Assembly: GCA_947494145.1 (NCBI GenBank)
Contig: CANLTZ010000001.1
Location: 310,001 to 374,000, forward strand
Source: an uncultured Jannaschia sp.
GTDB taxonomy: Bacteria; Pseudomonadota; Alphaproteobacteria; Rhodobacterales; Rhodobacteraceae
Direction of reading: 5' to 3'
Length of the DNA stretch: 64,000 bases
Shown: piece by piece, positions 23,918 to 33,591 of the stretch
Position numbering within the stretch: the first letter of the stretch is position 1
Layout of the letters: each line of letters opens with the position of its first letter
Made by a program: the position numbers and the translations under genes
Notes under the pieces: model-generated
The model's database searches: none
The model's input: the letters and a program-made list of their open reading frames with translations, nothing else
Told to the model about the DNA's origin: nothing

Positions 23918-26608
23918 ATGGCCAGCACAATCCCCGGCACCCCTGGCGACGACAGCATCGTCGGCTCGACCGATGATGAACGCATCGAGGGCGGGGATGG
24001 CAATGACACGCTTTCGGGCGGGGACGGTAACGACACGCTGGACGGCGGCGGCGGGGCAGATTCCCTCGATGGCGGCGATGGGCAAGATGATCTTTCGGGC
24101 GGTTGGGGTGCCGATACTCTTATTGGCGGGGGCGGTGCAGATACCATCACCGGCGGCAGTGGCGACGACCGTGCCGAACTCGGCGATGGGGACGACACGT
24201 TCGGTGACTTCGGAACCGACGGCGGCAACGACACCATCTTTGGCGGCGCAGGGGATGACGACATCATCGCGGGCCATGGTGACGATGTCGTTTATGGCGG
24301 CGCGGGGGACGACGACATCTCCGGCGCAAGTGGCAACGACTATCTGGACGGTGGGGCTGATTCAGACAGGCTTTATGTAGCTGATAGCCAGAACCGGCAG
24401 ACGGTCCTCGGTGGCGAAGGCGGCACGGATGTCGATCAATTGCTGTTCTTCGATTACGCGGCGACGGAAGGCGTCTCGGTTGTTTTCGATGGCGACGGGT
24501 CTGGAACCTATGACTTCGTGGCGACCGATGCCGAAGGCATTTTCTCTGAGTTTGAGCAAGTACATGGCACCAGCCGAGACGACACTATCGACGCCAGCGC
24601 CGACGCGGCAGGTATCTATATCGATGGCAAGGACGGGGCTGACACTATCGACGGGGGCTTGGGCGATGACACGATCATCGCGGGGGCCGGCAATGATGAA
24701 GTCTTTGGCGGACAAGGCGCCGATTCCGTCAACCTTGGCGATGGCGACGATTCCTTCGGTGATTACGGCGTCGCGGGGTTGGGCAATGACACCGTGGATG
24801 GCGGTGCGGGCAACGATTTCATCTTGGGGGCCGGCGGTGACGATAGCCTGATCGGCGGCAGTGGCGATGACACTCTCGTCGGCGATATCGGAAACGACAC
24901 GGTGGATGGTGGCGCCGGTTCGGACCGTTTGGCAAGCACCGACAGCCACGGCAACGACAGCTTCATCGGCGGCGAAAGTGCCTCGGATGAGGATCACCTT
25001 CTTTTCAATAACTGGACATATGATGACGGGGTTGTCGTCACCTTCGATGGCGACGAAAGCGGCACCTATGAATATGTCGCCAACGGTCACACAGGCTCCT
25101 TCGAGGAGATCGAGCGCTTTTCCGGCACTCAACGGGATGACACCATCGATGGCACTGCGGCGTCGGACGGCTTCATCGTCAATACGCGGGGTGGGGACGA
25201 TTCCGTCCTGGCAACCGGGGGCGATGATCGGATTGGCGGCGCCGACGGCGACGATACGATCCGCGGCGCGGACGGCGCAGATTCGATCTATGGCGAAGCT
25301 GGTCGCGACGTTCTCTTCGGAGATGCCGGTGACGATTTCATCTCCGCCGGGACGCGTGACGACACCGTCGAAGGCGGCGATGGGGCCGACTCGGTTGAAT
25401 TGGGGTCCGGCAATGACCGCTATGTCGATGGCGGAACCGATGATGCCGCCGATACCGTCTCGGGTGATGGTGGTGCGGACTGGATCGAAGGTGGCGGCGG
25501 TGACGACCGCCTTGACGGCGGTGACGATGACGACACGCTGTTGGGGCAGGCTGGGGCAGATGAACTCATTGGCGGGTCAGGTGATGACAGCCTGAGCGGT
25601 GGTGCCGACAGTGATACACTGTCGGGTGGCAGGAATTCCGACACGCTCGATGGTGGCGCAGGCAGCGACACGATGTCGGGGGGGGAAGGCGATGACGTTA
25701 TCGGCGGGGATGCCGGTGACGATGTGCTCACCGGCGATGACGGGGCAGATAGCTTTGTTTTCAACGATGGCTCCGGCAGCGACACGATCACTGACTTCGA
25801 TCTGTCAGACCTGGATGCCGACGGACGCACGTTGGATCAGTTCGATCTGTCCAGCTATACAGGCGGTTCAGGCCCCGGCGGGGCGCTGACCTATGCCGAT
25901 ATCACGTTCGACGATGATGGGGCCGGCAACGCGCTTTTGATATTTCCCGGCGGTGAAAGCGTTGTCTTGCAAGGTGTTTCACCCTCGCAGATGCAGACAA
26001 TGTCCCAGGCGCAGTCCGCGGGCCTTCCCTGTTTCACGCCCGGTACATTGATTGAGACGCCGGGCGGTCTGGTGCCTGTCGAGACGCTAAGGCCTGACGA
26101 CCTGGTGCTGACGCGCGACAATGGTCCCCAGCCCATCCGCTGGGTGGGGACGAACACCGTCGATGCCGGGCGTCTTGCCCGCCAGCCCCAATTACTGCCG
26201 GTTCGGTTGGAAGCCGGCGCTTTGGGTGACCACGATGCCATCACCGTGTCGCCCCAGCATGGCTTCGTCCTGCGGGCCGAGGGCGAAGAACGGTTGGTCC
26301 GCGCCATCACGCTTGCACGCATGCATGGGCGTGCGGTCCATCGACGGCGAAACATCGGGCAATTGACCTATGTCCACTTCATGTTCGAGCGTCATCAGGC
26401 CGTGCGCGCCCACGGACTTTGGTCCGAAAGCTTCTACCCGGGGCCGTGGGCGTTGTCGGCCTTGGCGCCGGGTCCGCTTCGCGAACTCGCGCAGCTCTTT
26501 CCCGAATTGCGGTCGGGTGACCCGATGCAGGCCTACGGATCCCATGTGCGGACCCCGGCAGCCCGTTTTGATCTGCCCGAGGCCGTATCTGCCTTGCGCG
26601 CGGTCTAG
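23918..26608 (+). CDS. RTX-repeat protein with C-terminal Hint domain
   Basis: 896 residues from ATG 23918 (MASTIPGTPGDDSIVG); the frame continues upstream without a credible start. Residues about 8-670 are glycine/aspartate nonapeptides of the GGxGxDxLx type that form calcium-binding beta-rolls. They are interrupted by two related inserts with the pattern GDGSGTYDFVATDAEG and GDESGTYEYVANGHTG. Residues about 705-896 are a Hint domain starting PCFTPGTLIETPGG, with block B VSPQHGFVL. There is no N-terminal signal peptide, which fits type I secretion, although no ABC/HlyD/TolC genes are adjacent. The Hint part may self-cleave; the C-terminal Asn and extein of inteins are absent. Confidence 0.88.
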   Translation: MASTIPGTPGDDSIVGSTDDERIEGGDGNDTLSGGDGNDTLDGGGGADSLDGGDGQDDLSGGWGADTLIGGGGADTITGGSGDDRAELGDGDDTFGDFGTDGGNDTIFGGAGDDDIIAGHGDDVVYGGAGDDDISGASGNDYLDGGADSDRLYVADSQNRQTVLGGEGGTDVDQLLFFDYAATEGVSVVFDGDGSGTYDFVATDAEGIFSEFEQVHGTSRDDTIDASADAAGIYIDGKDGADTIDGGLGDDTIIAGAGNDEVFGGQGADSVNLGDGDDSFGDYGVAGLGNDTVDGGAGNDFILGAGGDDSLIGGSGDDTLVGDIGNDTVDGGAGSDRLASTDSHGNDSFIGGESASDEDHLLFNNWTYDDGVVVTFDGDESGTYEYVANGHTGSFEEIERFSGTQRDDTIDGTAASDGFIVNTRGGDDSVLATGGDDRIGGADGDDTIRGADGADSIYGEAGRDVLFGDAGDDFISAGTRDDTVEGGDGADSVELGSGNDRYVDGGTDDAADTVSGDGGADWIEGGGGDDRLDGGDDDDTLLGQAGADELIGGSGDDSLSGGADSDTLSGGRNSDTLDGGAGSDTMSGGEGDDVIGGDAGDDVLTGDDGADSFVFNDGSGSDTITDFDLSDLDADGRTLDQFDLSSYTGGSGPGGALTYADITFDDDGAGNALLIFPGGESVVLQGVSPSQMQTMSQAQSAGLPCFTPGTLIETPGGLVPVETLRPDDLVLTRDNGPQPIRWVGTNTVDAGRLARQPQLLPVRLEAGALGDHDAITVSPQHGFVLRAEGEERLVRAITLARMHGRAVHRRRNIGQLTYVHFMFERHQAVRAHGLWSESFYPGPWALSALAPGPLRELAQLFPELRSGDPMQAYGSHVRTPAARFDLPEAVSALRAV

Positions 26609-26720
26609 GGTTGCCAGACGGACGGGCCCCGTGACGCGCCCATCACGCGGCCGCGACCTTTGCAACCTTGACCCCGCGCCCCGGCATTGTAGGACGGACA
26701 GGCATCGGCGGAGGACGACA

Positions 26721-27098
26721 ATGGCCGGATTGATCAAACGCCTCGTGGCCTGGTGGGACGGCGAATCCATCGGGACACAGATTTTCACCGCGCGCAACGG
26801 CTCGCGCGTTGGCGAAGATGAGCAGGGCAACGTCTATTACCGCAACACCGACGATAGCCGCCGCTGGGTGATCTATGCGGGGGACAACGACGCCACGCGC
26901 GTGGGGCCCGAATGGTATGGCTGGCTGCATCATACTTTCGCCAAGCCCCCGACAGAAGAACCGCTGCCGCACAAGGCTTGGGAAAAGCCACACCATCCCA
27001 ACCTAACCGGCTCTGACGGGGCGTTCCTCCGCAAGGGGTCTATCCGCCGTGCCGATGTGAAACCCGAAAGCGATTACGAGGCCTGGAGCCCAGAGTGA
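26721..27098 (+). CDS. NDUFA12-like complex I accessory subunit
   Basis: 125 residues from ATG 26721 with GGAGGA upstream. The sequence around RRWVIYAGDNDATRVGPEWY and WGWLHHTF-type Trp/His residues (here YGWLHHTF) is characteristic of NDUFA12/B17.2, a peripheral subunit near the Q module of NADH:ubiquinone oxidoreductase found in alphaproteobacteria and mitochondria. It overlaps the DUF2155 gene by GTGA. The other complex I genes are not in the window. Confidence 0.92.
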   Translation: MAGLIKRLVAWWDGESIGTQIFTARNGSRVGEDEQGNVYYRNTDDSRRWVIYAGDNDATRVGPEWYGWLHHTFAKPPTEEPLPHKAWEKPHHPNLTGSDGAFLRKGSIRRADVKPESDYEAWSPE

Positions 27099-27463
27099 AA
27101 GCTTTTCTGACGGCCATGCTGTTGGCGGGGCTTGCCTGGCCCGCTGTCGCGGAAGCTGTTCGCACCGGGGTGGGAACAGGAGCGGTGCTTCGAACGCTCG
27201 ACAAGGTTTCGGGCGAAGTCATCGACGTGGAAATGGCGGCAGGCCAGACCATGGCCTATGGGCCGCTGCAAGTCACACTGCATGAGTGCCGCTATCCCGC
27301 CAACAACCGCTCCGGCGATGCGTTTGGCCTGATCCAGATTGTCGATGCCCGTGCGGTCGAGGAGCTATTTGCGGGCTGGATGGTGGCGTCGTCGCCTGCG
27401 CTAAATGCGTTGGAACATCGGCGCTACGATGTCTGGGTGCTGCGTTGCATCACGGATGAATAG
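27095..27463 (+). CDS. DUF2155 domain secreted protein
   Basis: 122 residues starting at GTG 27095, which overlaps the preceding stop. A signal peptide (about residues 1-19, ending AVAEA) precedes a compact beta domain with LRTLDKVSGEV, LHECRYPANN and MVASSPALNALEHRRYDVWV plus two Cys residues (LHECRYP, VLRC) that could form a disulfide in the periplasm. This is the DUF2155 pattern. Function unknown; the conserved neighbourhood with ndufa12, aat and accBC is a Rhodobacterales habit (recollection). Confidence 0.88.
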   Translation: MKAFLTAMLLAGLAWPAVAEAVRTGVGTGAVLRTLDKVSGEVIDVEMAAGQTMAYGPLQVTLHECRYPANNRSGDAFGLIQIVDARAVEELFAGWMVASSPALNALEHRRYDVWVLRCITDE

Positions 27464-27552
27464 CTTCCGTCCGAAAGCCCGACCCGGCTGACCCGTTTCC
27501 CTTCGGGCCCTGTTCCGGTCCGATGCAGGTCGGTACAACACAACAGACGACA

Positions 27553-28188
27553 TCAATCCCGCAGCGCCAAAACCTCGTCTCGCCCTGGCACCGGGCCATC
27601 CCAATATGCCCGACCGGCCAGCGCATCTGCCAATTGGGCACGATACTGTGCGCGGGGAATTTCGACGCCGCCCAGCGACGCAAGATGCGGTGTCAGGAAC
27701 TGCGTGTCGAACAGACGAAAGCCACGGGCCCTGAGCAACGCAACCAAGTAGGCTAGCGCCACCTTCGACGCATCCCGTTGGCGCGAAAACATCGACTCCC
27801 CGAAGAAGGCCGCGCCCAGTGTCACGCCGTAGACACCTCCGGCCAATTCTCCGCCGGCCCAGACTTCTAGCGAATGGGCGTGGCCCGCCGCGTGCAGCAG
27901 ACTATAGAGATCAGCGATTTCTGCATTGATCCAAGTTTCATCGCGATCGGCGCAGCCCGCCAGCGTCGCGGCGAAATCCGCATCCAGCGTTACCTCGAAG
28001 CGCCCTTGCCGGATGACCTTGGCCAAGCTGCGCGACATCTTGAACGTATCGAGTGGCATGACCCCGCGACGCTTCGGGTCGACCCAGAAGATCTCCGGCT
28101 CGTCCTGCGACTCGGCCATGGGAAAGACACCCGACGCGTAAGCCATAAGCAGCGTCTCGGCGGTGATCGGAGCAGTATCGCGTGGCAT
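27553..28188 (-). CDS. aat: Leucyl/phenylalanyl-tRNA-protein transferase
   Basis: 211 residues from ATG 28188. The enzyme adds Leu or Phe from aminoacyl-tRNA to proteins with N-terminal Arg or Lys, creating N-degrons read by ClpS. LLMAYASGVFPMAES, FWVDPKRRGVMPL, GVTLGAAFFGESMFSRQRDASK and LFDTQFLTPHLASLG are family hallmarks. It is convergent with the DUF2155 gene (90-base gap) and lies downstream of accC on the same strand, 88 bases away. Confidence 0.96.
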   Translation of the reverse strand: MPRDTAPITAETLLMAYASGVFPMAESQDEPEIFWVDPKRRGVMPLDTFKMSRSLAKVIRQGRFEVTLDADFAATLAGCADRDETWINAEIADLYSLLHAAGHAHSLEVWAGGELAGGVYGVTLGAAFFGESMFSRQRDASKVALAYLVALLRARGFRLFDTQFLTPHLASLGGVEIPRAQYRAQLADALAGRAYWDGPVPGRDEVLALRD

Positions 28189-28276
28189 GGCAGAGAAATA
28201 GGGAACGTGTGTACGTCGTGGAAGGGGGAACTGCACGGCTCGGCCCGATGTGATCGTGTCCCGGCAAAGGGTTGCT

Positions 28277-29623
28277 TCAGCCGTATGTCCGCTCCAACCA
28301 GTGTTCAAGCCAGTGGATCGTGTAGTCCCCGGCCTGCACGTCTGGGTCTTCCACCAAATCCCGGAAGAGCGGAATTGTCGTTTCCACCCCGTCGACGATC
28401 AATTCGCCCAGCGACCGTCGCAAACGGGCCAAGGCCTCTTGCCTGTCGCGGCCATGGACAATCAGCTTGCCGATTAGGGAATCGTAATAGGGGGGGATGC
28501 GGTAGCCATCGTAAAGTGCGCTGTCCATGCGCACCCCCAGCCCGCCTGGCGCGTGGTATTGCGTGATCTGCCCGGGCGAGGGTGAAAAGTTGGGCAGTTT
28601 TTCCGCGTTGATGCGGACTTCAATGGCGTGGCCGTTGATGTGCAGATCGTCCTGGCCGAAGGACATGGGCAGGCCAGACGCCACGCGAATCTGTTCGCGC
28701 ACCAGGTCGACGCCGAAAATGGCTTCCGTCACCGGGTGTTCCACCTGTAGGCGAGTATTCATTTCTATGAAGTAGAATTCACCGTTTTCGTACAGAAACT
28801 CGATGGTCCCAGCACCGGCATAGTTAATCTTGGCGACGGCCTCGGCACAGGTGCGACCGATTTCGGCGCGCTGTTCGGGTGTGATCGAAGGACCAGGGGC
28901 TTCTTCGAAAACCTTCTGATGGCGCCGTTGCAGGCTGCAATCGCGTTCGCCCAGATGCACGGCGCCACCACGGCCATCGCCGAAGACCTGAACTTCGATA
29001 TGGCGGGGCGTGCCGAGATATTTCTCGATATAGACTTCGTCATTGCCGAAGGCGGCCTTGCCTTCGGACCGCGCGGTGCGGAAGGCATTTTCCAACTCGT
29101 CGGCGGTGCGGGCCAGCTTCATGCCGCGCCCGCCACCCCCGGCGGTGGCTTTGATAATAACCGGATAGCCGATTTCGGCGGCGACGCGCTGGGCGTCTTC
29201 GAAGGTTGGCACCCCGCCGTCGGAGCCGGGGACACAGGGCACACCAAGGGCCTTCATGGTGTCCTTGGCGGTGATCTTGTCGCCCATGATGCGGATATGT
29301 TCCGCCGTTGGGCCGATGAAGGTGATGTTGTGGTCTTCCAGCACCTGCACGAAGGCCGCGTTTTCCGACAGGAAGCCGTAACCGGGATGGATGGCCTCGG
29401 CGCCGGTGATCTCGCAAGCGGAGATGATCGCCGGGATGGACAGGTAGGACTGCGTACCGGGGGCCGGGCCGATACAGATCGATTCGTCGGCCATGCGCAC
29501 ATGCATGGCGTCGGCATCGGCGGTGGAATGGACAGCCACCGTGGCCACGCCCATTTCGCGGGCGGCCCGCACGACGCGGAGGGCGATTTCGCCGCGATTG
29601 GCGATGAGGATTTTTTCGAACAT
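28277..29623 (-). CDS. accC: Biotin carboxylase subunit of acetyl-CoA carboxylase
   Basis: A 448-residue ATP-grasp enzyme (E. coli AccC has 449) carboxylating biotin on AccB, the first step of fatty acid synthesis. Visible features: [20 protein letters not shown] at the N-terminus, [11 protein letters not shown] loop, [18 protein letters not shown], and [16 protein letters not shown] with catalytic Glu/Asn/Arg residues. It starts 4 bases after accB stops, so the two are one transcript. Confidence 0.97.
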   Translation of the reverse strand: MFEKILIANRGEIALRVVRAAREMGVATVAVHSTADADAMHVRMADESICIGPAPGTQSYLSIPAIISACEITGAEAIHPGYGFLSENAAFVQVLEDHNITFIGPTAEHIRIMGDKITAKDTMKALGVPCVPGSDGGVPTFEDAQRVAAEIGYPVIIKATAGGGGRGMKLARTADELENAFRTARSEGKAAFGNDEVYIEKYLGTPRHIEVQVFGDGRGGAVHLGERDCSLQRRHQKVFEEAPGPSITPEQRAEIGRTCAEAVAKINYAGAGTIEFLYENGEFYFIEMNTRLQVEHPVTEAIFGVDLVREQIRVASGLPMSFGQDDLHINGHAIEVRINAEKLPNFSPSPGQITQYHAPGGLGVRMDSALYDGYRIPPYYDSLIGKLIVHGRDRQEALARLRRSLGELIVDGVETTIPLFRDLVEDPDVQAGDYTIHWLEHWLERTYG

Positions 29624-29627
29624 GGGC

Positions 29628-30119
29628 CTAGCCCAGGATCACGAGGGGCGCGCCGTATTCAACGGGAGCGCCGTCTTCGACGAGGATGCGCGTCACCTTG
29701 CCCGCCCGGGGCGAGGGGATCTGGTTCATGGTCTTCATCGCCTCGACGATGAGCAGGGTCTGCCCTTCCTGGACCGTGTCACCCACTTGCACGAAGTTCG
29801 ATGCGCCCGGTTCAGGTGCCAGATAGGCCGTTCCAACCATCGGCGACGTGACTGCGCCCGGGTCCTGCGCCGGATCGGCGGCGGCCGGTTTTGCGGTGGC
29901 CGGGGCAGCGCTCGGGGCGGCGGCAGGTGCCGCGGCTTGCACCTGCACCGGGGCGGGCGCAGCGGCGGCGACCACGGTCGCCTGTCGGGCGACGCGAACG
30001 TCGAGACTGTCGTCTTCGCCGTATTCGCGGCGGACTTCCAATTCGCTCAGGTCGTTTTCCCGCAGAAGTTCCGCCAACGCCTTGATGAAGGCGACGTCGC
30101 TGTCATGGGTTCGGGTCAT
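29628..30119 (-). CDS. accB: Biotin carboxyl carrier protein of acetyl-CoA carboxylase
   Basis: 163 residues: an N-terminal helix ([20 protein letters not shown]), an Ala/Pro-rich linker of about 45 residues (about 55-95), and the C-terminal biotinyl domain with the biotin acceptor Lys129 in [10 protein letters not shown]. The motif is EAMKT rather than the common EAMKM, a seen and tolerated variant. It is the first gene of accB-accC. The 151-residue gene upstream ends 66 bases before it. Confidence 0.96.
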   Translation of the reverse strand: MTRTHDSDVAFIKALAELLRENDLSELEVRREYGEDDSLDVRVARQATVVAAAAPAPVQVQAAAPAAAPSAAPATAKPAAADPAQDPGAVTSPMVGTAYLAPEPGASNFVQVGDTVQEGQTLLIVEAMKTMNQIPSPRAGKVTRILVEDGAPVEYGAPLVILG

Positions 30120-30185
30120 GCCGTCCTCGCTGCCTGTTTTGCAGGCTCTAACGCAGGCCAGACCCGAGGGAAAGCACCCCGATGC

Positions 30186-30641
30186 TTAGCTCGCCTCCGC
30201 CTCCGGCTCCGCTGCGGCCTTTTCCGGGATAGAGCGGATGGTTTCCAGATCGCCCGTCAGCTTCGGAATCGCCTCGATCGGGACGGGGATGCGCGACAGC
30301 GCTTCTTTGGCAGCCAGGCGCATATTTTCAACCTTTTCAAGCATTTCGGCGGCGTCGACATCGGGTTCACCTTCGGCCAACAGCGCTTCCACGTCCATTT
30401 CGGGGGAGGGGCGGCCTTCAGCGCCGCTGCGCGCAGTCGTAGATGCATTGGTCGGGCGCGACGAAAGCACGGGCGGGATGCGGCTTGCAGCCAGCGTGGT
30501 TTCGGCGGCGGTGCTTCCGCCCACAGCAGAGGCGTTGCCCGGACGGTCTGAGGCGGTGAAGGTTGGCTGCACTGGCGGTTGTGCCTTTGCGGCTGCCGTG
30601 GGTGCGGTCGCCAGGGGCGACAGGGATGGTAAAAGCGACAT
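30186..30641 (-). CDS. Hypothetical Ala/Pro-rich protein upstream of accB
   Basis: 151 residues from ATG 30641 (MSLLPSLSPLAT), with GGAGCC upstream. The first two thirds are low-complexity Ala/Pro/Thr/Ser sequence, probably disordered. The last third is a predicted amphipathic helix (DAAEMLEKVENMRLAAKEAL) followed by an acidic Glu/Ala tail. No membrane segment or recognised family. It is on the accB strand with a 66-base gap and may be co-transcribed. Confidence 0.6.
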   Translation of the reverse strand: MSLLPSLSPLATAPTAAAKAQPPVQPTFTASDRPGNASAVGGSTAAETTLAASRIPPVLSSRPTNASTTARSGAEGRPSPEMDVEALLAEGEPDVDAAEMLEKVENMRLAAKEALSRIPVPIEAIPKLTGDLETIRSIPEKAAAEPEAEAS

Positions 30642-30683
30642 TTCAAGGCTCCGTACACAGGTGAAGCCCCCCATCACGAAAGT

Positions 30684-30715
30684 ACCGTAGCGGGTCTTCA
30701 CGCGCTACGGTTTTT
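30684..30715. terminator. Hairpin downstream of acs
   Basis: A 9-bp perfect stem (ACCGTAGCG paired with CGCTACGGT) with a 10-base loop, flanked by TTTTT on the plus strand. It lies 24 to 55 bases beyond the acs stop. The U-tract is on the plus sense, so it is a canonical terminator only for plus transcripts; for acs it may simply protect the 3' end. Confidence 0.55.
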
Positions 30716-30738
30716 GATTCAATGGGTTAATGGGGTGA

Positions 30739-32685
30739 TTACCGGTTCATGCGGTTTTCGATCAGATCGTCCACCACGGCCGGTTCCGCCAGTGTCGAGG
30801 TGTCGCCAAGCGCCCCGAAATCGTCTTCGGCAATCTTACGCAGAATCCGGCGCATGATCTTACCCGACCGCGTCTTGGGCAGGCCCGGCGCCCATTGGAT
30901 CAAGTCTGGCTTGGCGATGGGGCCGATTTCGGATCGGACCCAGACTTCCAACTCCTTACGCAGCTCTGGCGTCGGCTCCACCCCCGTCATGAGCGTGACA
31001 TAGGCGTAAATGCCTTGGCCCTTCACATCATGGGGATAGCCCACCACCGCGGCTTCGGCGACCTTCTCATGGGCGACAAGCGCGCTTTCGACCTCGGCAG
31101 TGCCCATCCTGTGGCCTGAGACGTTGATGACGTCGTCCACGCGCCCGGTTATCCAGTAATAGCCGTCGGCATCGCGGCGGCACCCATCGCCCGTGAAGTA
31201 GTAGTTCTTGTAATCGCTGAAATACGTCTTCTCGAAGCGCGCATGGTCACCCCAGACGGTGCGCATCTGGGCGGGCCAGCTATCGGCGATGCACAGCACG
31301 CCTTCGCCCTCCGTCCCCTCGATGGGCTCACCGCTGGTGGGCTCCAACACCACGGGCTGCACGCCGAAGAAGGGCAGCGTTGCGCTACCGGGCTTCGTTG
31401 GCGTCGCGCCGGGCAGGGGGGTTAGCAGGTGGCCGCCGGTTTCTGTCTGCCACCAGGTATCGACGATGGGGCATTTTCCCTTGCCGACAACATCGTTGTA
31501 CCAGTTCCAGGCCTCGGGGTTGATGGGCTCGCCCACGGTGCCCAGGATGCGCAGGCTGCTTAGGTCATACGGTTCCACGAACTGGGTGCCCTGACCCATC
31601 AGCGCGCGGATGGCGGTGGGGGCCGTGTAGAACTGCGCAACCTTGTGCTTTTCGCAGACCGCCCAGAACCGCCCCGCATCGGGATAGGTGGGCACGCCTT
31701 CGAACATCAGCGACGTGCCGCCGTTAGCGAGCGGGCCGTAGACAATGTAGCTGTGGCCAGTGACCCAGCCCACATCGGCGGTGCACCAATAGACTTCACC
31801 ATCCTTGTAGTCGAAGACGTATTGGTGGGTCATGGCGGCGAAGACGAGATAACCGCCGGTCGTGTGCACCACGCCCTTGGGCTGCCCGGTGGAGCCGGAG
31901 GTATAGAGGATGAATAGCGGGTCTTCGGCCCCCACTTCCTCGGGGGGGCAATCGGCAGCGACCTTCTCTTCCTCTTCGTGGAGCCAGAAATCATTTTGGG
32001 GACGGAAGGCGATTTGCTGGCCGGTGCGCTTCACGATTAGGCATTTGACGTCGTCGGTATCGTGCAGCAACGCCTTGTTGACGTTGTCCTTCAGGTTCGT
32101 GACACGGCCGCCGCGGGGGGCACCGTCTGCGGTGATGACTACCTTCGCGTCGCAGCCATTGATCCGCGCGCCAAGTGCATCGGCAGAAAAGCCAGCGAAG
32201 ACAATGGAATGGATGGCGCCGATCCGAGCGCAAGCAAGCATGGCATAGGCCGCTTCCGGGATCATCGGCAGATAGAGAACCACCCGGTCGCCCTTGCCGA
32301 CGCCCAAGCTCTTGAGAACGTTGGCCATCTTGCAGACTTCGGCGTGAAGCTGGCGGTACGTGATGTGCAGCGCCTCGGCGTCTGGGTCGTCCGGTTCCCA
32401 GATAATGGCGGTCTGGTCGCCGCGGGTTGCCAGATGCCGGTCGATGCAATTGGCGGCGACGTTGAGCGTGCCGTCTTCAAACCAACGAATATCTACATTG
32501 CCCGGCGCGAAGGACGTGTTTTTCACGCGCGTATAAGGCTTTATCCAGTCCAGCCGCTTCCCGTGCTCGCCCCAGAAAGCCTCGGGGTCCTCGACAGAGG
32601 CCTGGTACATCGCGTCATAGGTCGCACGGTCGGCGTGCGCGCCCTTGGCCATCTCATCGCTGGGCGGATAAATCTTGTCGGTCAT
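30739..32685 (-). CDS. acs: Acetyl-CoA synthetase
   Basis: A 648-residue AMP-forming acyl-CoA synthetase (family about 650) converting acetate, ATP and CoA to acetyl-CoA through acetyl-AMP. ATP loop [14 protein letters not shown], the [10 protein letters not shown] motif (W411-W412; the tryptophan that limits the acyl pocket to acetate-size in Acs) and the C-terminal acetylatable K609 in SGKIMRR are all present. Start ATG 32685 gives the normal N-terminus. It is the last gene of the liv-type ABC operon, 79 bases after livF, and diverges as a unit from the ScfR regulator. That suggests the imported solute yields or accompanies acetate. Confidence 0.96.
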   Translation of the reverse strand: MTDKIYPPSDEMAKGAHADRATYDAMYQASVEDPEAFWGEHGKRLDWIKPYTRVKNTSFAPGNVDIRWFEDGTLNVAANCIDRHLATRGDQTAIIWEPDDPDAEALHITYRQLHAEVCKMANVLKSLGVGKGDRVVLYLPMIPEAAYAMLACARIGAIHSIVFAGFSADALGARINGCDAKVVITADGAPRGGRVTNLKDNVNKALLHDTDDVKCLIVKRTGQQIAFRPQNDFWLHEEEEKVAADCPPEEVGAEDPLFILYTSGSTGQPKGVVHTTGGYLVFAAMTHQYVFDYKDGEVYWCTADVGWVTGHSYIVYGPLANGGTSLMFEGVPTYPDAGRFWAVCEKHKVAQFYTAPTAIRALMGQGTQFVEPYDLSSLRILGTVGEPINPEAWNWYNDVVGKGKCPIVDTWWQTETGGHLLTPLPGATPTKPGSATLPFFGVQPVVLEPTSGEPIEGTEGEGVLCIADSWPAQMRTVWGDHARFEKTYFSDYKNYYFTGDGCRRDADGYYWITGRVDDVINVSGHRMGTAEVESALVAHEKVAEAAVVGYPHDVKGQGIYAYVTLMTGVEPTPELRKELEVWVRSEIGPIAKPDLIQWAPGLPKTRSGKIMRRILRKIAEDDFGALGDTSTLAEPAVVDDLIENRMNR

Positions 32686-32764
32686 GTCGGGCAATTGCTC
32701 CTTAGGGGCGGCCAGTTTCTGGCCGTAGCCCCGGTGAAGAGTGACCACCCGGGGCCGAACTTAC

Positions 32765-33520
32765 TCAGATGGCCAGGTATTCAGCGCGGAGCGCCTCATC
32801 ACCGAGCACTTCGGCGGCTGTGCCATCGAAGACCACACCGCCAGTGTCCAGAATAACGGCACGGTCGGCTAATTCTAGTGCACGAACAGCATTTTGCTCC
32901 ACCAGGATGGTGGTCATGCCGAGCTTCTTGATCTCGATCAGGGTCTTTTCGATCTCATCCACGATGACCGGGGCAAGACCTTCATAGGGTTCATCCAGCA
33001 GCAGGACTTTGACGTCGCGAGCCAGTGCACGGGCAATGGAGAGCATCTGCTGCTCACCGCCCGAAAGGGTCACGCCTTCCTGCTTGCGACGTTCGCCGAG
33101 CCGAGGAAAAAGCTCATAAAGTCGTTCGATGGACCAACCGATGGGCGGGGCGATCTGGGCGAGTTTCAGGTTTTCTTCCACCGTCAGCCCGGGAATGATG
33201 CGGCGATCTTCCGGCACCAGGCCCAGGCCCGTCTGCGCCGCTTCATGGGCTTTCATCAGGTGAAGGGGTTGGTGGTCTAGCCAGATTTCACCCTTGCGCA
33301 GTTCCGGGTCGCCGACCCGGGCGCAGGTGCGCAGGGTGGAGGTCTTGCCGGCGCCGTTACGGCCCAGCAGCGCCAGGATTTCACCTTCGTGGACGTTGAA
33401 GCTGATACCTTGGACGATATAGCTTTCGCCATAATAGGCGTGGATGTCGTGGACCGAGAAATAGGCAGGTGCGGTGGCGGCCTTGTTTCCGTCCCGGGTA
33501 AAGTCTGGCTTGACGTTCAT
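32765..33520 (-). CDS. livF: Branched-chain-type ABC transporter ATPase (LivF)
   Basis: 251 residues. Walker A GRNGAGKT, signature LSGGEQQML, Walker B VLLLDEPYEGLAP, and the D-loop/H-loop TTILVEQN. EGLAP after Walker B is typical of LivF rather than LivG. It energises the LivHM permease on the cytoplasmic side. A short leader (about 17 residues) precedes the usual LivF start. Separated from livG by 71 bases containing a hairpin. Substrate is set by the binding protein, not by this subunit. Confidence 0.92.
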   Translation of the reverse strand: MNVKPDFTRDGNKAATAPAYFSVHDIHAYYGESYIVQGISFNVHEGEILALLGRNGAGKTSTLRTCARVGDPELRKGEIWLDHQPLHLMKAHEAAQTGLGLVPEDRRIIPGLTVEENLKLAQIAPPIGWSIERLYELFPRLGERRKQEGVTLSGGEQQMLSIARALARDVKVLLLDEPYEGLAPVIVDEIEKTLIEIKKLGMTTILVEQNAVRALELADRAVILDTGGVVFDGTAAEVLGDEALRAEYLAI

Positions 33521-33541
33521 GCGGAATTCTCCGGTTCTTCA

Positions 33542-33580
33542 CAAATTGGGGGTGGTTTCCGGGGGCCTTTCCCCAACTTG
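33542..33580. promoter_or_regulatory. Inverted repeat between livG and livF
   Basis: CAAATTGGGG (33542-33551) pairs with CCCCAACTTG (33571-33580), nine of ten positions, across a G-rich loop. It lies in the only sizeable spacer between the two ATPase genes and could attenuate or stabilise the downstream livF-acs part of the mRNA. Confidence 0.5.
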
Positions 33581-33591
33581 TACAAAAATTC

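Noticed and set aside
24000-25760. Repeated DNA resembling a CRISPR or satellite array
   Set aside because: The repeats are in-frame codons for RTX nonapeptides with varied synonymous bases and no spacers.
30684-30715. Hairpin as a plus-strand terminator
   Set aside because: No plus-strand gene ends upstream of it; kept only as a structure downstream of acs.
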